Part shown: piece by piece, positions 9,103 through 17,302 of the stretch
Position numbering within the stretch: the stretch's first letter is position 1
How the letters are laid out: the number at the start of each line of letters is the position of its first letter
Source of the DNA: Hyphomonas sp.
GTDB lineage: Bacteria > Pseudomonadota > Alphaproteobacteria > Caulobacterales > Hyphomonadaceae
Assembly (NCBI GenBank): GCA_016124495.1
Contig: WGNP01000007.1
Span: 62,001 to 126,000 of the forward strand
Length of the DNA: 64,000 bases
Direction: 5' to 3'
Notes under the pieces: model-generated
Told to the model about the DNA's origin: nothing
Seen by the model: the letters and a program-made list of their open reading frames with translations, nothing else
The model's database searches: none
Made by a program: the position numbers and the translations under genes

Positions 9103-10275
9103 ATGGCAAATCATTTATACCGAATCGTGATGAGCCAGCCGCCCCGCTACGACAAGACGGAAACCTTCAGCTATCCGGCTGATACAGCCCTTCCCGGCTG
9201 GCTTGAGAGCCTGCCGGCAGGTTGGCGGCCCTACGCCATGCTGGCGCGGCTCGACCGGCCGGTGGGCATCTGGCTTCTGTTCCTTCCTTGCGTCATCGGC
9301 CTCGCCTTCCAGCGCCTCTCCGGCGGCCTGTTCCTGGCAGACCTTGCCTGGGCCGTCCTGTTCCTGATCGGCGCCGCGGCCATGCGCGGCGCCGGCTGCA
9401 CGTGGAACGACATCACCGACCGCGACTTTGATGCCCGGGTCGCGCGCACCGCCCTGCGGCCGATCCCGTCCGGCGCAGTCACGCTGAAGCAGGCCTACAC
9501 CTTCCTCCTGGTCCAGCTGGGTATCGGCTTCGGTGTCTGGCTGCTGCTGCCAGGCGACGCCAAGATCACCGCCCTGCTCGCCCTGCCGCTGGTCGCTGTC
9601 TACCCCTTCGCCAAGCGCGTGACCTGGTGGCCGCAGGCCTGGCTGGGCCTGACCTTCAACTGGGGCGTCCTCGTAGGGGCCGCGACCGCCAGCGTCATCA
9701 CCGGCCCGGTCTATATCCTCTATTTCGGCCTCGTCCTCTGGACCGTCGCCTACGACACCATCTACGCCCTGCAGGACCGTGAGGATGACGCACTGATCGG
9801 CGTGCGGTCAACGGCGCGCCTGTTCGGCAAGCGGGCGGTGCTGATCTCGTTCTGCTTCCACGTGGGCGCCGCGGCGCTGATTGCGCTGGCCGCGATGATC
9901 AATGATGCCGGACGGATCGGAGCATTCACCGCGCTGGTCTTCCTCATGCACGGTCTCGGGCAGACAGTGACGCTGAAAACGCAGGGCGAGAAAGCCGCGC
10001 TGCAGGTGTTCAGGTCGAACGTCTGGGCCGGCGCGCTTGTCGCGGCAGGTTTCCTGTTCGCGGCGCTGCTGCCGGAGCGGGCGCCGGAGTCGATCTTTGC
10101 GGCGCCTGCGGTCGCGCCGCCGGAGCGGGCGGAAAGCGTGTCGCTTCCGTTCGGCTTTGAACTGCGCCGCAAGCCGGAGCCGAAATCGGATGTCTGGCTG
10201 GTCCGCGAAATCCGCGCCGCGATGGAACTGCGCGGGCTGGACCCCGACGCAACGGAAACCCCGCCGGAAAGGTGA
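9103..10275 (+). CDS. ubiA: 4-hydroxybenzoate polyprenyltransferase with C-terminal extension
   Basis: 390 residues. UbiA attaches the polyprenyl tail to 4-hydroxybenzoate in ubiquinone synthesis, in the inner membrane. Both aspartate-rich sites are present: NDITDRDFD in the first half and YALQDREDD in the second. About eight or nine helices run to residue 325. The usual family length is near 290-330. Here about 65 further residues follow: a proline/alanine linker, then FGFELRRKPEPKSD and a probable amphipathic helix (WLVREIRAAMELRGLDPDA). The ATG used has a GCGAGAAG ribosome site; ATG 9130 is an alternative. It heads the plus-strand run to 13114. Confidence 0.9.
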   Translation: MANHLYRIVMSQPPRYDKTETFSYPADTALPGWLESLPAGWRPYAMLARLDRPVGIWLLFLPCVIGLAFQRLSGGLFLADLAWAVLFLIGAAAMRGAGCTWNDITDRDFDARVARTALRPIPSGAVTLKQAYTFLLVQLGIGFGVWLLLPGDAKITALLALPLVAVYPFAKRVTWWPQAWLGLTFNWGVLVGAATASVITGPVYILYFGLVLWTVAYDTIYALQDREDDALIGVRSTARLFGKRAVLISFCFHVGAAALIALAAMINDAGRIGAFTALVFLMHGLGQTVTLKTQGEKAALQVFRSNVWAGALVAAGFLFAALLPERAPESIFAAPAVAPPERAESVSLPFGFELRRKPEPKSDVWLVREIRAAMELRGLDPDATETPPER

Positions 10276-10306
10276 CGGCGCCGCCGCGCTGGCGTATACT
10301 GCCGAC

Positions 10307-11272
10307 ATGTCAGCCGCTGCCAGAATCCGTCCGCTTGACCTCTTCCCCCGCGAGGAATGGGAGCGTCTGTCCGCCCGCAACGCGTGGATGGGGCCGCTGC
10401 TGCTGGTGCATGCCTGGTTGATCATCGCGGCGGCGATGGCACTGTCGATCTGGTCGCTCTGGTTCCTGCCGGTCTCGATCATGCTGATCGGCGCACGCCA
10501 GCTTGGCCTGACCATCCTGATGCATGACGCAGCGCACGGCGCGCTGCACCCCAACGCGAAGGTCAATGATTTTCTCGGCCACTGGCTCGCCGGCGCGCCG
10601 ATGGGCGGGCACCTGAAAGCCTACAGGCAGTATCATCTGACGCATCACAAGTTCGCGCAGCAGGAAGAAGACCCGGACCTTATCCTGTCGAAACCCTTCC
10701 CCGTGACGCGCACGTCCCTGCGCCGCAAGATCATCCGTGATCTGACGGGCCAGACTTTCTACAAGCAGCGCGCCAACCAGTTCGCCAATGCCTTCGGTAT
10801 CGGCATCAGGAAAGGCCCCGGCGCGGAGAACCGCTCGCAGTCCGCGCGTGAAGCCGTGATCCCGATGATCATCACCAACCTTGTTATCTTCAGCGTGCTG
10901 ACTGTGCTCGGCTATTGGTGGTCGTACTTCGTGTTGTGGCTGCTGCCGATGGCGACCTGGATGATGATGATCACCCGCCTGCGCAATATCGGCGAGCACG
11001 CCGTGGTGGCGGACAACAACGACCCGATGCGCCATGCGCGCACAACGCTGGCCAACCCGCTGGAAGGCCTTCTGCTGGCCCCTTACTGGGTGAACTATCA
11101 CTGCGAGCATCACATGTTCATGCACGTGCCCTGCTACCGCCTCGGCCTGATCCACCGCGCGCTGGCTGCCAGGGGCGTGACACAGCGGATGGAAGTGCAG
11201 CGCGGCTATCTCAAAGTGCTGTCGATGGCGACCTCGAAACCCGAACAACCGAAAGGGCTGGCCGCCGCATGA
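10307..11272 (+). CDS. Membrane fatty acid desaturase family protein
   Basis: 321 residues. The three histidine boxes of membrane di-iron desaturases and hydroxylases are present in order: HDAAHG (about residue 77), HLTHH (about 108) and HCEHH (about 265). Hydrophobic segments flank them as in acyl-lipid desaturases. Substrate is uncertain: the family also includes carotenoid and sterol hydroxylases. The neighbours DUF2237, FrnE-like and enoyl-CoA hydratase do not settle it, though a hydratase nearby is compatible with fatty acid metabolism. The start has no strong ribosome site; it lies 31 bp after ubiA, and the stop overlaps the next start as ATGA. Confidence 0.87.
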   Translation: MSAAARIRPLDLFPREEWERLSARNAWMGPLLLVHAWLIIAAAMALSIWSLWFLPVSIMLIGARQLGLTILMHDAAHGALHPNAKVNDFLGHWLAGAPMGGHLKAYRQYHLTHHKFAQQEEDPDLILSKPFPVTRTSLRRKIIRDLTGQTFYKQRANQFANAFGIGIRKGPGAENRSQSAREAVIPMIITNLVIFSVLTVLGYWWSYFVLWLLPMATWMMMITRLRNIGEHAVVADNNDPMRHARTTLANPLEGLLLAPYWVNYHCEHHMFMHVPCYRLGLIHRALAARGVTQRMEVQRGYLKVLSMATSKPEQPKGLAAA

Positions 11273-11649
11273 CGGCGCGCAATGTCCTCGGCCGTGAGCT
11301 GGCTGATTGCAGCCATGATCCGCTCACGGGCTTTTTTCGCAACGGGTGTTGCGAGACAGGTCCGCAGGATACCGCCAGCCACACCGTATGCGCCGTTCTG
11401 ACAGCGGATTTTCTGCACTTCAGCTTTACGCGCGGCAATGACCTGATCACACCGCGCCGGGAGTTTGCCTTCCCGGGGCTGCGGCCCGGCGATCGCTGGT
11501 GTCTTTGCGTGAACCGCTGGCGCGAAGCCTGGGAGGCGGGCTGCGCCCCGCTGGTGGTGCTTGAGGCGACGCACGAAGCGGCCCTGCGCTCGGTTACCCT
11601 TGAAATGCTCACGGCGCACAAGGCGCCGCAAACGGAGGATGTGCCATGA
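11269..11649 (+). CDS. DUF2237 family protein
   Basis: 126 residues. The start NVLGRELADCSHDPLTGFFRNGCC, the motif HTVCAVLTADFLHFS, and GLRPGDRWCLCVNRWREAWEAG..PLVVLEATHE are the conserved blocks of DUF2237, a small soluble family rich in cysteine, common in proteobacteria and with no assigned function that I know of. Conserved cysteines lie in ADCSHD, NGCCETG, HTVCAV and WCLCVN, which suggests metal binding or redox activity (inference). It is coupled by ATGA overlaps to the desaturase before it and the DsbA-like protein after it. Confidence 0.85.
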   Translation: MTARNVLGRELADCSHDPLTGFFRNGCCETGPQDTASHTVCAVLTADFLHFSFTRGNDLITPRREFAFPGLRPGDRWCLCVNRWREAWEAGCAPLVVLEATHEAALRSVTLEMLTAHKAPQTEDVP

Positions 11650-12320
11650 CGGTGGTCATCGAGATGGTTTCGGACATTGTCTGCCCCTGGTGCTGGCTGG
11701 GCCTGCGCCGGATCGAGGAGGCCCGCGCGCTGGCGCCGGAGGTCGAGGTGCAGTTGCTGCTCCGCCCCTACGAGCTCGACCCGGCGATCCCGCCCGAGGG
11801 CGTTGACTACAAGGCTTACATGTCGGGCCGTGTGAGTTCGCCGGAAGGCAGGGAGCGGATGGCCGTGATGCGTCAGGCGCTGATGGACTATGGCATTGCC
11901 GAAAACATTCCCTACCGGTTCGACGCGGTGACGCACCGCCCGAACAGTTTCGACGCGCACCGGCTGGTGCGCTGGGCGCAGGGTCAGGGCAAGGGCGCCG
12001 CCGCGAAGGAAGCGCTGTTCCGCGCCTATTTCAACGAAGCGCGCGACGTGGGCGACCATCGCGTGCTCGTGGATATCGCGCGCTCGATTGATCTCGACCC
12101 GGACATAGTGGCGGACCTGCTCGCGTCCGGCGCCGATACCGAGGCAGTGCGTGCCGAAGCCGAAACCTTTCGGCAGATGGGCATCTCCGGCGTGCCGACC
12201 TATATCGCCAACCGGCGCGTGGCCGTTCAAGGCGCCGAGAGCGCCGAGAAGCTGGCAAAGTTCATCCGGCATGCTGCCTCCCTGCTGCCGCAGGAACGGC
12301 CCGCCGGGCAGCCTTCGTGA
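11646..12320 (+). CDS. FrnE-like DsbA family oxidoreductase
   Basis: 224 residues, no signal peptide, so cytoplasmic. The thioredoxin-fold active site CPWCW is at residues 14-18 after strand one (EMVSDIVCPWC), and the cis-proline segment GVPTYIANRR is at about residue 180, with the long helical insertion typical of FrnE/2-hydroxychromene-2-carboxylate isomerase relatives between them. Members act as disulfide oxidoreductases or chaperones, or as isomerases in polyketide and aromatic pathways. The CxxC favours a redox role. It is translationally coupled on both sides (ATGA before, GTGA after). Confidence 0.85.
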   Translation: MTVVIEMVSDIVCPWCWLGLRRIEEARALAPEVEVQLLLRPYELDPAIPPEGVDYKAYMSGRVSSPEGRERMAVMRQALMDYGIAENIPYRFDAVTHRPNSFDAHRLVRWAQGQGKGAAAKEALFRAYFNEARDVGDHRVLVDIARSIDLDPDIVADLLASGADTEAVRAEAETFRQMGISGVPTYIANRRVAVQGAESAEKLAKFIRHAASLLPQERPAGQPS

Positions 12321-13114
12321 CCGGGATGGACCTCGTCAGCATCAGGACGGAAGGCCGTATCGCCACTGTCAGCTTCGACACCGGCGCCAGGGCCAATGCC
12401 CTCAGCCAGAAACTGATGGGCGAGCTGACGCAAGCGGCGCGCCTGTTTGCGGGCGATCCGGCGGTCTCTGCCGTCATCCTCACCGGCCGGGCCGGAAACT
12501 TCACGATGGGGGCGGACCTGCGCGACGCGGAAGGCGTGGACGTGAGGCGCCTTGGCCTTGCCGAGCGCCGCGTGCGCCTGCGCACCGGGCCGGCGATGTG
12601 CGAGGCCTGGGAGGCGGTCGATGCGCTGACGATCTGCGCGATTGAAGGCTGGTGTGTCGGCGGCGGCGCGGCGCTGGCGGTTTCCTGCGACCTGCGGGTC
12701 GCGTCGGAGGCGGCCACGATCTACGTGCCGGAAGTCGAACGCGGCATGAACATGAGCTGGGGCTCGATCCCGCGCTTCGTGGCCCTTGTTGGCCCCGCGC
12801 GGGCGAAACGCATAGCGGGCCTGTGCGAGAAAGTCAGCGCGGAGACGGCGCTCGGCTGGGGCCTCGTTGATCACACCACCCCGCCCGGCGGCGCGCTGGC
12901 GAAGGCCCGCGAGATTGCGGAAGCGGCGGCGAAACTGCCGCCCACCGCGCTGAAGATGGTGAAGCAGGACGTGAATGTCGCCGCGCTCGCGCTCGCCAGG
13001 GCCACCGCCCACCGCGACCTCGAAGCCTTCGCCCTCATGCAGCAGACGGACGATTTCAAGGAAGGCGTGAAGGCCTTCTTCGAGAAGCGCGATCCGGACT
13101 TTACCGGGGACTGA
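12317..13114 (+). CDS. Enoyl-CoA hydratase/isomerase family protein
   Basis: 265 residues, crotonase fold. The oxyanion-hole segments GRAGNFTMGADLRD (about residue 55) and GWCVGGGAALAVSCDLRVAS (about 112) are present. The second catalytic region reads VPEVERGMNMSWGSIPRF, where classical hydratases have a catalytic glutamate followed by GLIPGAG; here the E-R-G-M and GSIPR arrangement departs from the textbook pattern. The exact reaction therefore cannot be stated. The GTG start overlaps the FrnE-like stop as GTGA; an ATG nine bases on is an alternative. It is the last gene of the ubiA run and faces DUF2269. Confidence 0.87.
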   Translation: MTGMDLVSIRTEGRIATVSFDTGARANALSQKLMGELTQAARLFAGDPAVSAVILTGRAGNFTMGADLRDAEGVDVRRLGLAERRVRLRTGPAMCEAWEAVDALTICAIEGWCVGGGAALAVSCDLRVASEAATIYVPEVERGMNMSWGSIPRFVALVGPARAKRIAGLCEKVSAETALGWGLVDHTTPPGGALAKAREIAEAAAKLPPTALKMVKQDVNVAALALARATAHRDLEAFALMQQTDDFKEGVKAFFEKRDPDFTGD

Positions 13115-13151
13115 GATCCATCGGCCGGAAGCAGGACCGCGCCGGAGCCTC

Positions 13152-13616
13152 TCAGACCGGCTTTACGACCATCAGCCATGTCGCCGCCACCAGCGGGACG
13201 GTACTCACAAGCCCCCAGGCCAGCCAGCGGCGCGAAAGCGAGCGATAGGCCTCCCCGACATCGCCCGGCGCGAAAGCTTTTGCCAGCCGGGCCTGTTTCA
13301 CCTGGATCGGCACGATCACGAGCAGCCAGATCAGCCCCGACACCACGAAAAGGACCTGGCTCCAGAGAAGCCAGCCCTGCCCGAGCGGAAAACCCGCCGA
13401 AACGGCCATGAAATAGCCGCCCCCCATGATCAGCACCACGCCCCATACGGTCATCGACCAGTCGGTGTAGGTCACCATCTTCTGCGCATAGGAAAGGATT
13501 TCCGGCCGTCCGTCGCGGTCGGCGAAGAACTTCCAGATCGCGGTGACCGTGATGTTCCCCATCAGCATGGCGACACCCGTCACATGCAGGAATTTTGCGA
13601 TATCATAAATCATCAA
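13152..13616 (-). CDS. DUF2269 family membrane protein
   Basis: 154 residues with four predicted helices. The first contains F-L-H-V-T-G-V-A-M-L-M-G-N, the characteristic DUF2269 opening, and the third and fourth carry WSQVLFVVSGLIWLLVI and the C-terminal WLMVVKPV. The conserved histidine in helix one recalls heme-binding helices of b-type membrane proteins, but a cofactor is not known to me for this family. Single gene with its own upstream gap of about 160 bp. It converges on the enoyl-CoA hydratase gene. Confidence 0.8.
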   Translation of the reverse strand: MMIYDIAKFLHVTGVAMLMGNITVTAIWKFFADRDGRPEILSYAQKMVTYTDWSMTVWGVVLIMGGGYFMAVSAGFPLGQGWLLWSQVLFVVSGLIWLLVIVPIQVKQARLAKAFAPGDVGEAYRSLSRRWLAWGLVSTVPLVAATWLMVVKPV

Positions 13617-13777
13617 ACACGCTGCATGGCGCCGGTCACCCGGACCGGATCAGACACAAGTCCCTGACGTACGAAATTCACCGTGTGCACACCCTGTCAA
13701 TGCCTGCCTTGACCCACCCGGCCTGGCTGCAGGAGACCGCTGCAAGCAGGCCCCGGCGACCCCTCCGGCGAGCTGGA

Positions 13778-14305
13778 TCATTCCCCGCAGGCGAAAAGGA
13801 TAAGTTCCGAGACACCGCCCATCCTGTCCTCATCAAAAGGAATTCCATCCGTCACGCCGCCGCCGGAGATCACCACTGTGCCCGTCCAGTCTTCACGCAT
13901 CGCCTTCACGAGGTCCAGCGCGGCCCCGCCCTCCAGCGACCAGCCGGGCTCTGGCGGCGCATTGCCTGGCACCTGCTCCGGAAACCCGCGTGACGCAACC
14001 GGCCTGCCATTGACGGAGAACGAGTCCGCAGCCGCCCCCTCCCGCAGGGGCCGGCCAGGCTGCCAGGCGACATCAACAGACGATCCGCGGGTGCAGCCGA
14101 TGGAGAATTTCATCCCTGCATCAACGTAAGTGGCCCTGACCACGGCGTTTTCAGGGTCAAAGAACGGGTCTCCTTCCTGGTACAATTCCCAGCCGGCAAG
14201 CCCGAGCAATGTTCTCTCAGGCGCTGCCTCGGCGCTCACGGGCGGCGCGCTGGCTGCCAGGACGAGGAAGGCGAGTGTCGCAGTATTCAGAAAAAAACCT
14301 CTCAT
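13778..14305 (-). CDS. Secreted protein of unknown function
   Basis: 175 residues. Residues 1-25 are a signal peptide (basic start, hydrophobic core, cut near VSA/E). The mature part has two cysteines likely to pair (SIGCTRGSS near residue 73 and LFACGE at the end), no helix-spanning stretches, and many beta-prone segments. GGAG lies about ten bases before the ATG. It resembles in layout the secreted protein at 43767-44342 (signal, single domain, paired cysteines), although I see no clear residue-level similarity. Located 100 bp downstream of the ABC exporter on the same strand. Confidence 0.7.
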   Translation of the reverse strand: MRGFFLNTATLAFLVLAASAPPVSAEAAPERTLLGLAGWELYQEGDPFFDPENAVVRATYVDAGMKFSIGCTRGSSVDVAWQPGRPLREGAAADSFSVNGRPVASRGFPEQVPGNAPPEPGWSLEGGAALDLVKAMREDWTGTVVISGGGVTDGIPFDEDRMGGVSELILFACGE

Positions 14306-14406
14306 TCTCAGGATCTCCGGAAACCGTTTGTCCGGCCACTGGAAACGGGCACGGCGCCGGATAACGCTATGCGGCGCCTCACTGCCTGTCCAGAAGCGCG
14401 CAGCCG

Positions 14407-16230
14407 TCAGCTCAGCTGCAGCTCGACGAGCCGCCTGTAAACCCCGCCCAGAGCCATCAGGCTCTCGTGCGTGCCCTCTTCTACCGCGCGGCCGTCTTCC
14501 ATGACGATGATGCGGTCGGCGGCGCGCACGGTAGACAGGCGGTGCGCGATGATCAGGACTGTCCGTGCACGGGCGAACTGGTTCAGCGCGTCCTGCACCC
14601 TGGCCTCGCTTTCGGCGTCCAGCGCCGAAGTTGCCTCGTCGAGCAGCAGGATCGGTGCATTGCGCAGGATGGCGCGCGCTAGAGCGATGCGCTGGCGCTG
14701 GCCGCCGGAGAGGTTGCGCCCCATCTCGCCCGCCGGCGCGTCGTAGCCGCCGGGCAGCGCCAGGATGAACTCATGCGCGTTGGCGGACCGGGCCGCCGCT
14801 TCGACCGCCTCACGCGGCGCGCCGAGGCGGCCGAGCGCGATATTGTTGGCGATCGTGTCATCGAACAGCGCCGCATCCTGCGAGACGAGCGCCACATTGC
14901 TGCGCAGGCTGGCGCCAACAACATCTTGCACATCCAGCCTGTCGATCAGCACCGCGCCGGAGGTCACGTCATAAAGACGCATGAGCAGGTTGAAGACCGT
15001 GGACTTGCCCGCACCGGACGCGCCGACGAAGGCGACCGTCTCGCCGGGCTGCGTGGTGAAGGAGAGGCCCTTGAGGGCCTGCGTGCCATCCGGATAGGCA
15101 AAGTGCACATCGCGGAATTCCACGCCGCCCGCAACGCTGTTCATCTTCAGCGCGCCCGGCTTGTCAGCCACTTGCGGCGCGGCGTCGACGATCTCGAATA
15201 CCCGGTCGGCCGCGGCAGCGCCCTCCTGCGCGACCGCGCTGATCGCGCCGAGGGCGCGCACTTCCGGCGCGGCCACCGCGACAGCACCGATCACGCCGAG
15301 CAGATCACCCAGCGTGTTCTCACCCTGCGAGATGCGCCAGGCGACGAATCCGAGCAGCGCGGCGAGCGCAAGGCCGCCGAACACTTCCAGCACGGGATCC
15401 ACGCCCGCGCGCTTCGACAACACCTTCAGGAAGAGGCGCGAACGCTGGACGAAGCCCTGTTTTGCGCGCTCCTTCTGCCAGGTCTCGAGGCCGTAGGCCT
15501 TGACGATGCGCGCGGACTGAAAGCCCTCGGAGAGAAGCGAGGTGACTTCGCCGATCTGTTCCGCCGCCGTCTTCGCGCGCTTGCGCACGGCATTGCCGAG
15601 CGAGAGCACCGGGCCAAGCGCCAGCGGATAGACGACCACGATGATCAGCGCGAGCTGCCAGTCCTTCCAGAACAGCCAGGCCAGGACGCCGGTTACAGTC
15701 GCGAGGCTCTTGGTGAAACTGTTGGCAAAGCGCAGCGCCGCTTCGCGGATGGAGATGATGTCGCTGATGAAGCGCGAGACGAAACTGCCGGAGGTGTCGG
15801 CCGACACACGCGCAAAATCGCCATCCGTCAGCGCGTCATACTGGACCGTCTGCACACTGACGAGGCCGCGCTGCACGCCGGTATTGTTGAGCAGCGTCAT
15901 GCCGTACATTGACAGGGAGCGCGCGAATGTGAGGCCGATGATCGCGATGATGCCCGTCCAGATCCAGCCTTCGCGAGGCCCGCCGCCTTCGCCGGTTATC
16001 TGGAACTGCAGCGAGGTGCCGACGAAATCGAGTACGGCCACGTAGCCGATGCCCCAGAGCGCCGTCAGCAGGGCGAGCGCCGTGCCGCCTATGAACCACG
16101 CCTTCTGCGGCCAGAAATGGGCCTTGAACAGCCGCCAGAGGGACCGCTGAGGCCCGACCGTTTCTGGCGCCGGGGCGGGCTCAGACGTTATGGGTATCTC
16201 CCGTGGCGGGGTCGAGCAGCCGGTGGGCAT
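14407..16230 (-). CDS. MsbA-like ABC exporter (fused permease and ATPase)
   Basis: 607 residues in the half-transporter layout: six helices (about 50-340), then the nucleotide-binding domain. Walker A is GASGAGKST, the signature is LSGGQRQRIALARAI, Walker B ILLLDEATSALD, and the H-loop is IIAHRLSTV. This type flips lipid A-like lipids or exports drugs and peptides as a homodimer. Proximity to a CysQ/DUF4170 gene matches an alphaproteobacterial arrangement near lipopolysaccharide genes, which favours a lipid role (inference). The start is unclear: ATG 16230 lies inside the upstream gene by 50 bp with no strong ribosome site, and residues 1-20 look non-homologous, so the true start may be further in at a non-ATG codon. 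Confidence 0.9.
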   Translation of the reverse strand: MPTGCSTPPREIPITSEPAPAPETVGPQRSLWRLFKAHFWPQKAWFIGGTALALLTALWGIGYVAVLDFVGTSLQFQITGEGGGPREGWIWTGIIAIIGLTFARSLSMYGMTLLNNTGVQRGLVSVQTVQYDALTDGDFARVSADTSGSFVSRFISDIISIREAALRFANSFTKSLATVTGVLAWLFWKDWQLALIIVVVYPLALGPVLSLGNAVRKRAKTAAEQIGEVTSLLSEGFQSARIVKAYGLETWQKERAKQGFVQRSRLFLKVLSKRAGVDPVLEVFGGLALAALLGFVAWRISQGENTLGDLLGVIGAVAVAAPEVRALGAISAVAQEGAAAADRVFEIVDAAPQVADKPGALKMNSVAGGVEFRDVHFAYPDGTQALKGLSFTTQPGETVAFVGASGAGKSTVFNLLMRLYDVTSGAVLIDRLDVQDVVGASLRSNVALVSQDAALFDDTIANNIALGRLGAPREAVEAAARSANAHEFILALPGGYDAPAGEMGRNLSGGQRQRIALARAILRNAPILLLDEATSALDAESEARVQDALNQFARARTVLIIAHRLSTVRAADRIIVMEDGRAVEEGTHESLMALGGVYRRLVELQLS

Positions 16231-17302
16231 GCAGGATGAAATAGCGCGTCTCAGCATGGTCCACGGTTCGGTGGGCAGCCGCTTTCCACGCGTCATAAGC
16301 TTCCTGGTAGCTCGGGAAAGCGCCGACGAAATCGAGCTTCGAGAGGTCTTCGAACTCGACGCCGGTCACATCCTTCAGCTCGCCACCAAACACGATGTGG
16401 AGGAGTTGTTTGCCGGATTGATCCTTGGCGGGCATCTTTCGGGGCTCCTTTTTTTCGGGCGCAGTCTTTGTCACGGCCCGCGATTGCGGGTCCGGGATGC
16501 GCACGTATCCTGCGCGGCGCACTAACAAAGGATGAAGCGCCTTGCCAGAGGCGAGGACACTGCGCTGGGCCGGGATCGCCCGGTTGAACACCAGCTGCTC
16601 GCCCGCATGGGTGGTCGCCTGCCCGCCTGCCTCGGTGATCAGCACCGCACCAGCGGCAAGGTCCCAGTCCGCCTTTTCGGCCAGCACCAGCACGGCGTCC
16701 CAGTCCCCGGCGGCCACGAGGGCGAGCCGCAGCAGGGTCGCGTTCGGCTTCGGCCGGGCAAGATGCACTTCCGGCCAGGGCTCGCGCCAGCCGGGATGGG
16801 TGATCATGCCTTCGTTCGTAATCAGGCGGCTGCCCGCTTCCTGGCCTTGCGCGGAGACCTGCAGGGCAGCGCCGTTGCGCCGGGTGCCCGCCCCGCGCCG
16901 GGCTTCGTAGAACTGGCCGAGAGCGGGGGCGTAGACCACACCTGCGACCGCTTTGCCGTCTTCGACGATGGCGAGGCCGATGCACCAGTCCGGCGTGCCA
17001 TCCATATAGGCGCGGGTGCCGTCGATCGGGTCAACCACCCAGCAGCGCGACTTTTGCCGCGCATCAGGATCGTCCAGCGTTTCTTCGGACAGCCAGCCAT
17101 ATTCGGGCCGGGCCGACTTCAGCGTGGACGCGCAGAGCCGGTTGACGGCGAGGTCGGCCTCAGTGACCGGGCTACCGCCCGTCTTGTTCCAGAATTCCGC
17201 GCCGCCCTTGTGGAGGTAGGACATCGCAAGATCGCCCGCTTCCTGCGCCAGGCGGCAGAGCAGCGCCGCATCTTGTTCCAGCGTGCGCTCAGCTGCCTGC
17301 AA
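16181..17302 (-). CDS. CysQ-like inositol monophosphatase family protein fused in frame to DUF4170
   Basis: 373 residues in one open frame from a TTG start overlapping the pmbA stop. Residues 1-265 are an inositol monophosphatase/CysQ fold: SPVTEAD (44-50), SEE (72-74), metal motif DPIDGT (91-96) and WDLAAGA (213-219). CysQ enzymes dephosphorylate 3'-phosphoadenosine 5'-phosphate. Residues 290-373 are a complete DUF4170 domain, normally a separate gene of about 80 codons. The join is a charged linker (APEKKEPRK) coded across a run of seven A. An AAGGAG motif precedes an internal ATG at 16433-16435, so a free 84-residue DUF4170 protein (16181-16435) could also be made. See findings. Confidence 0.85.
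   Translation of the reverse strand: MQAAERTLEQDAALLCRLAQEAGDLAMSYLHKGGAEFWNKTGGSPVTEADLAVNRLCASTLKSARPEYGWLSEETLDDPDARQKSRCWVVDPIDGTRAYMDGTPDWCIGLAIVEDGKAVAGVVYAPALGQFYEARRGAGTRRNGAALQVSAQGQEAGSRLITNEGMITHPGWREPWPEVHLARPKPNATLLRLALVAAGDWDAVLVLAEKADWDLAAGAVLITEAGGQATTHAGEQLVFNRAIPAQRSVLASGKALHPLLVRRAGYVRIPDPQSRAVTKTAPEKKEPRKMPAKDQSGKQLLHIVFGGELKDVTGVEFEDLSKLDFVGAFPSYQEAYDAWKAAAHRTVDHAETRYFILHAHRLLDPATGDTHNV

Noticed and set aside
14773-15912. 379-codon plus-strand frame over the ABC exporter
   Set aside because: Antisense of the ATPase domain with low-complexity translation.
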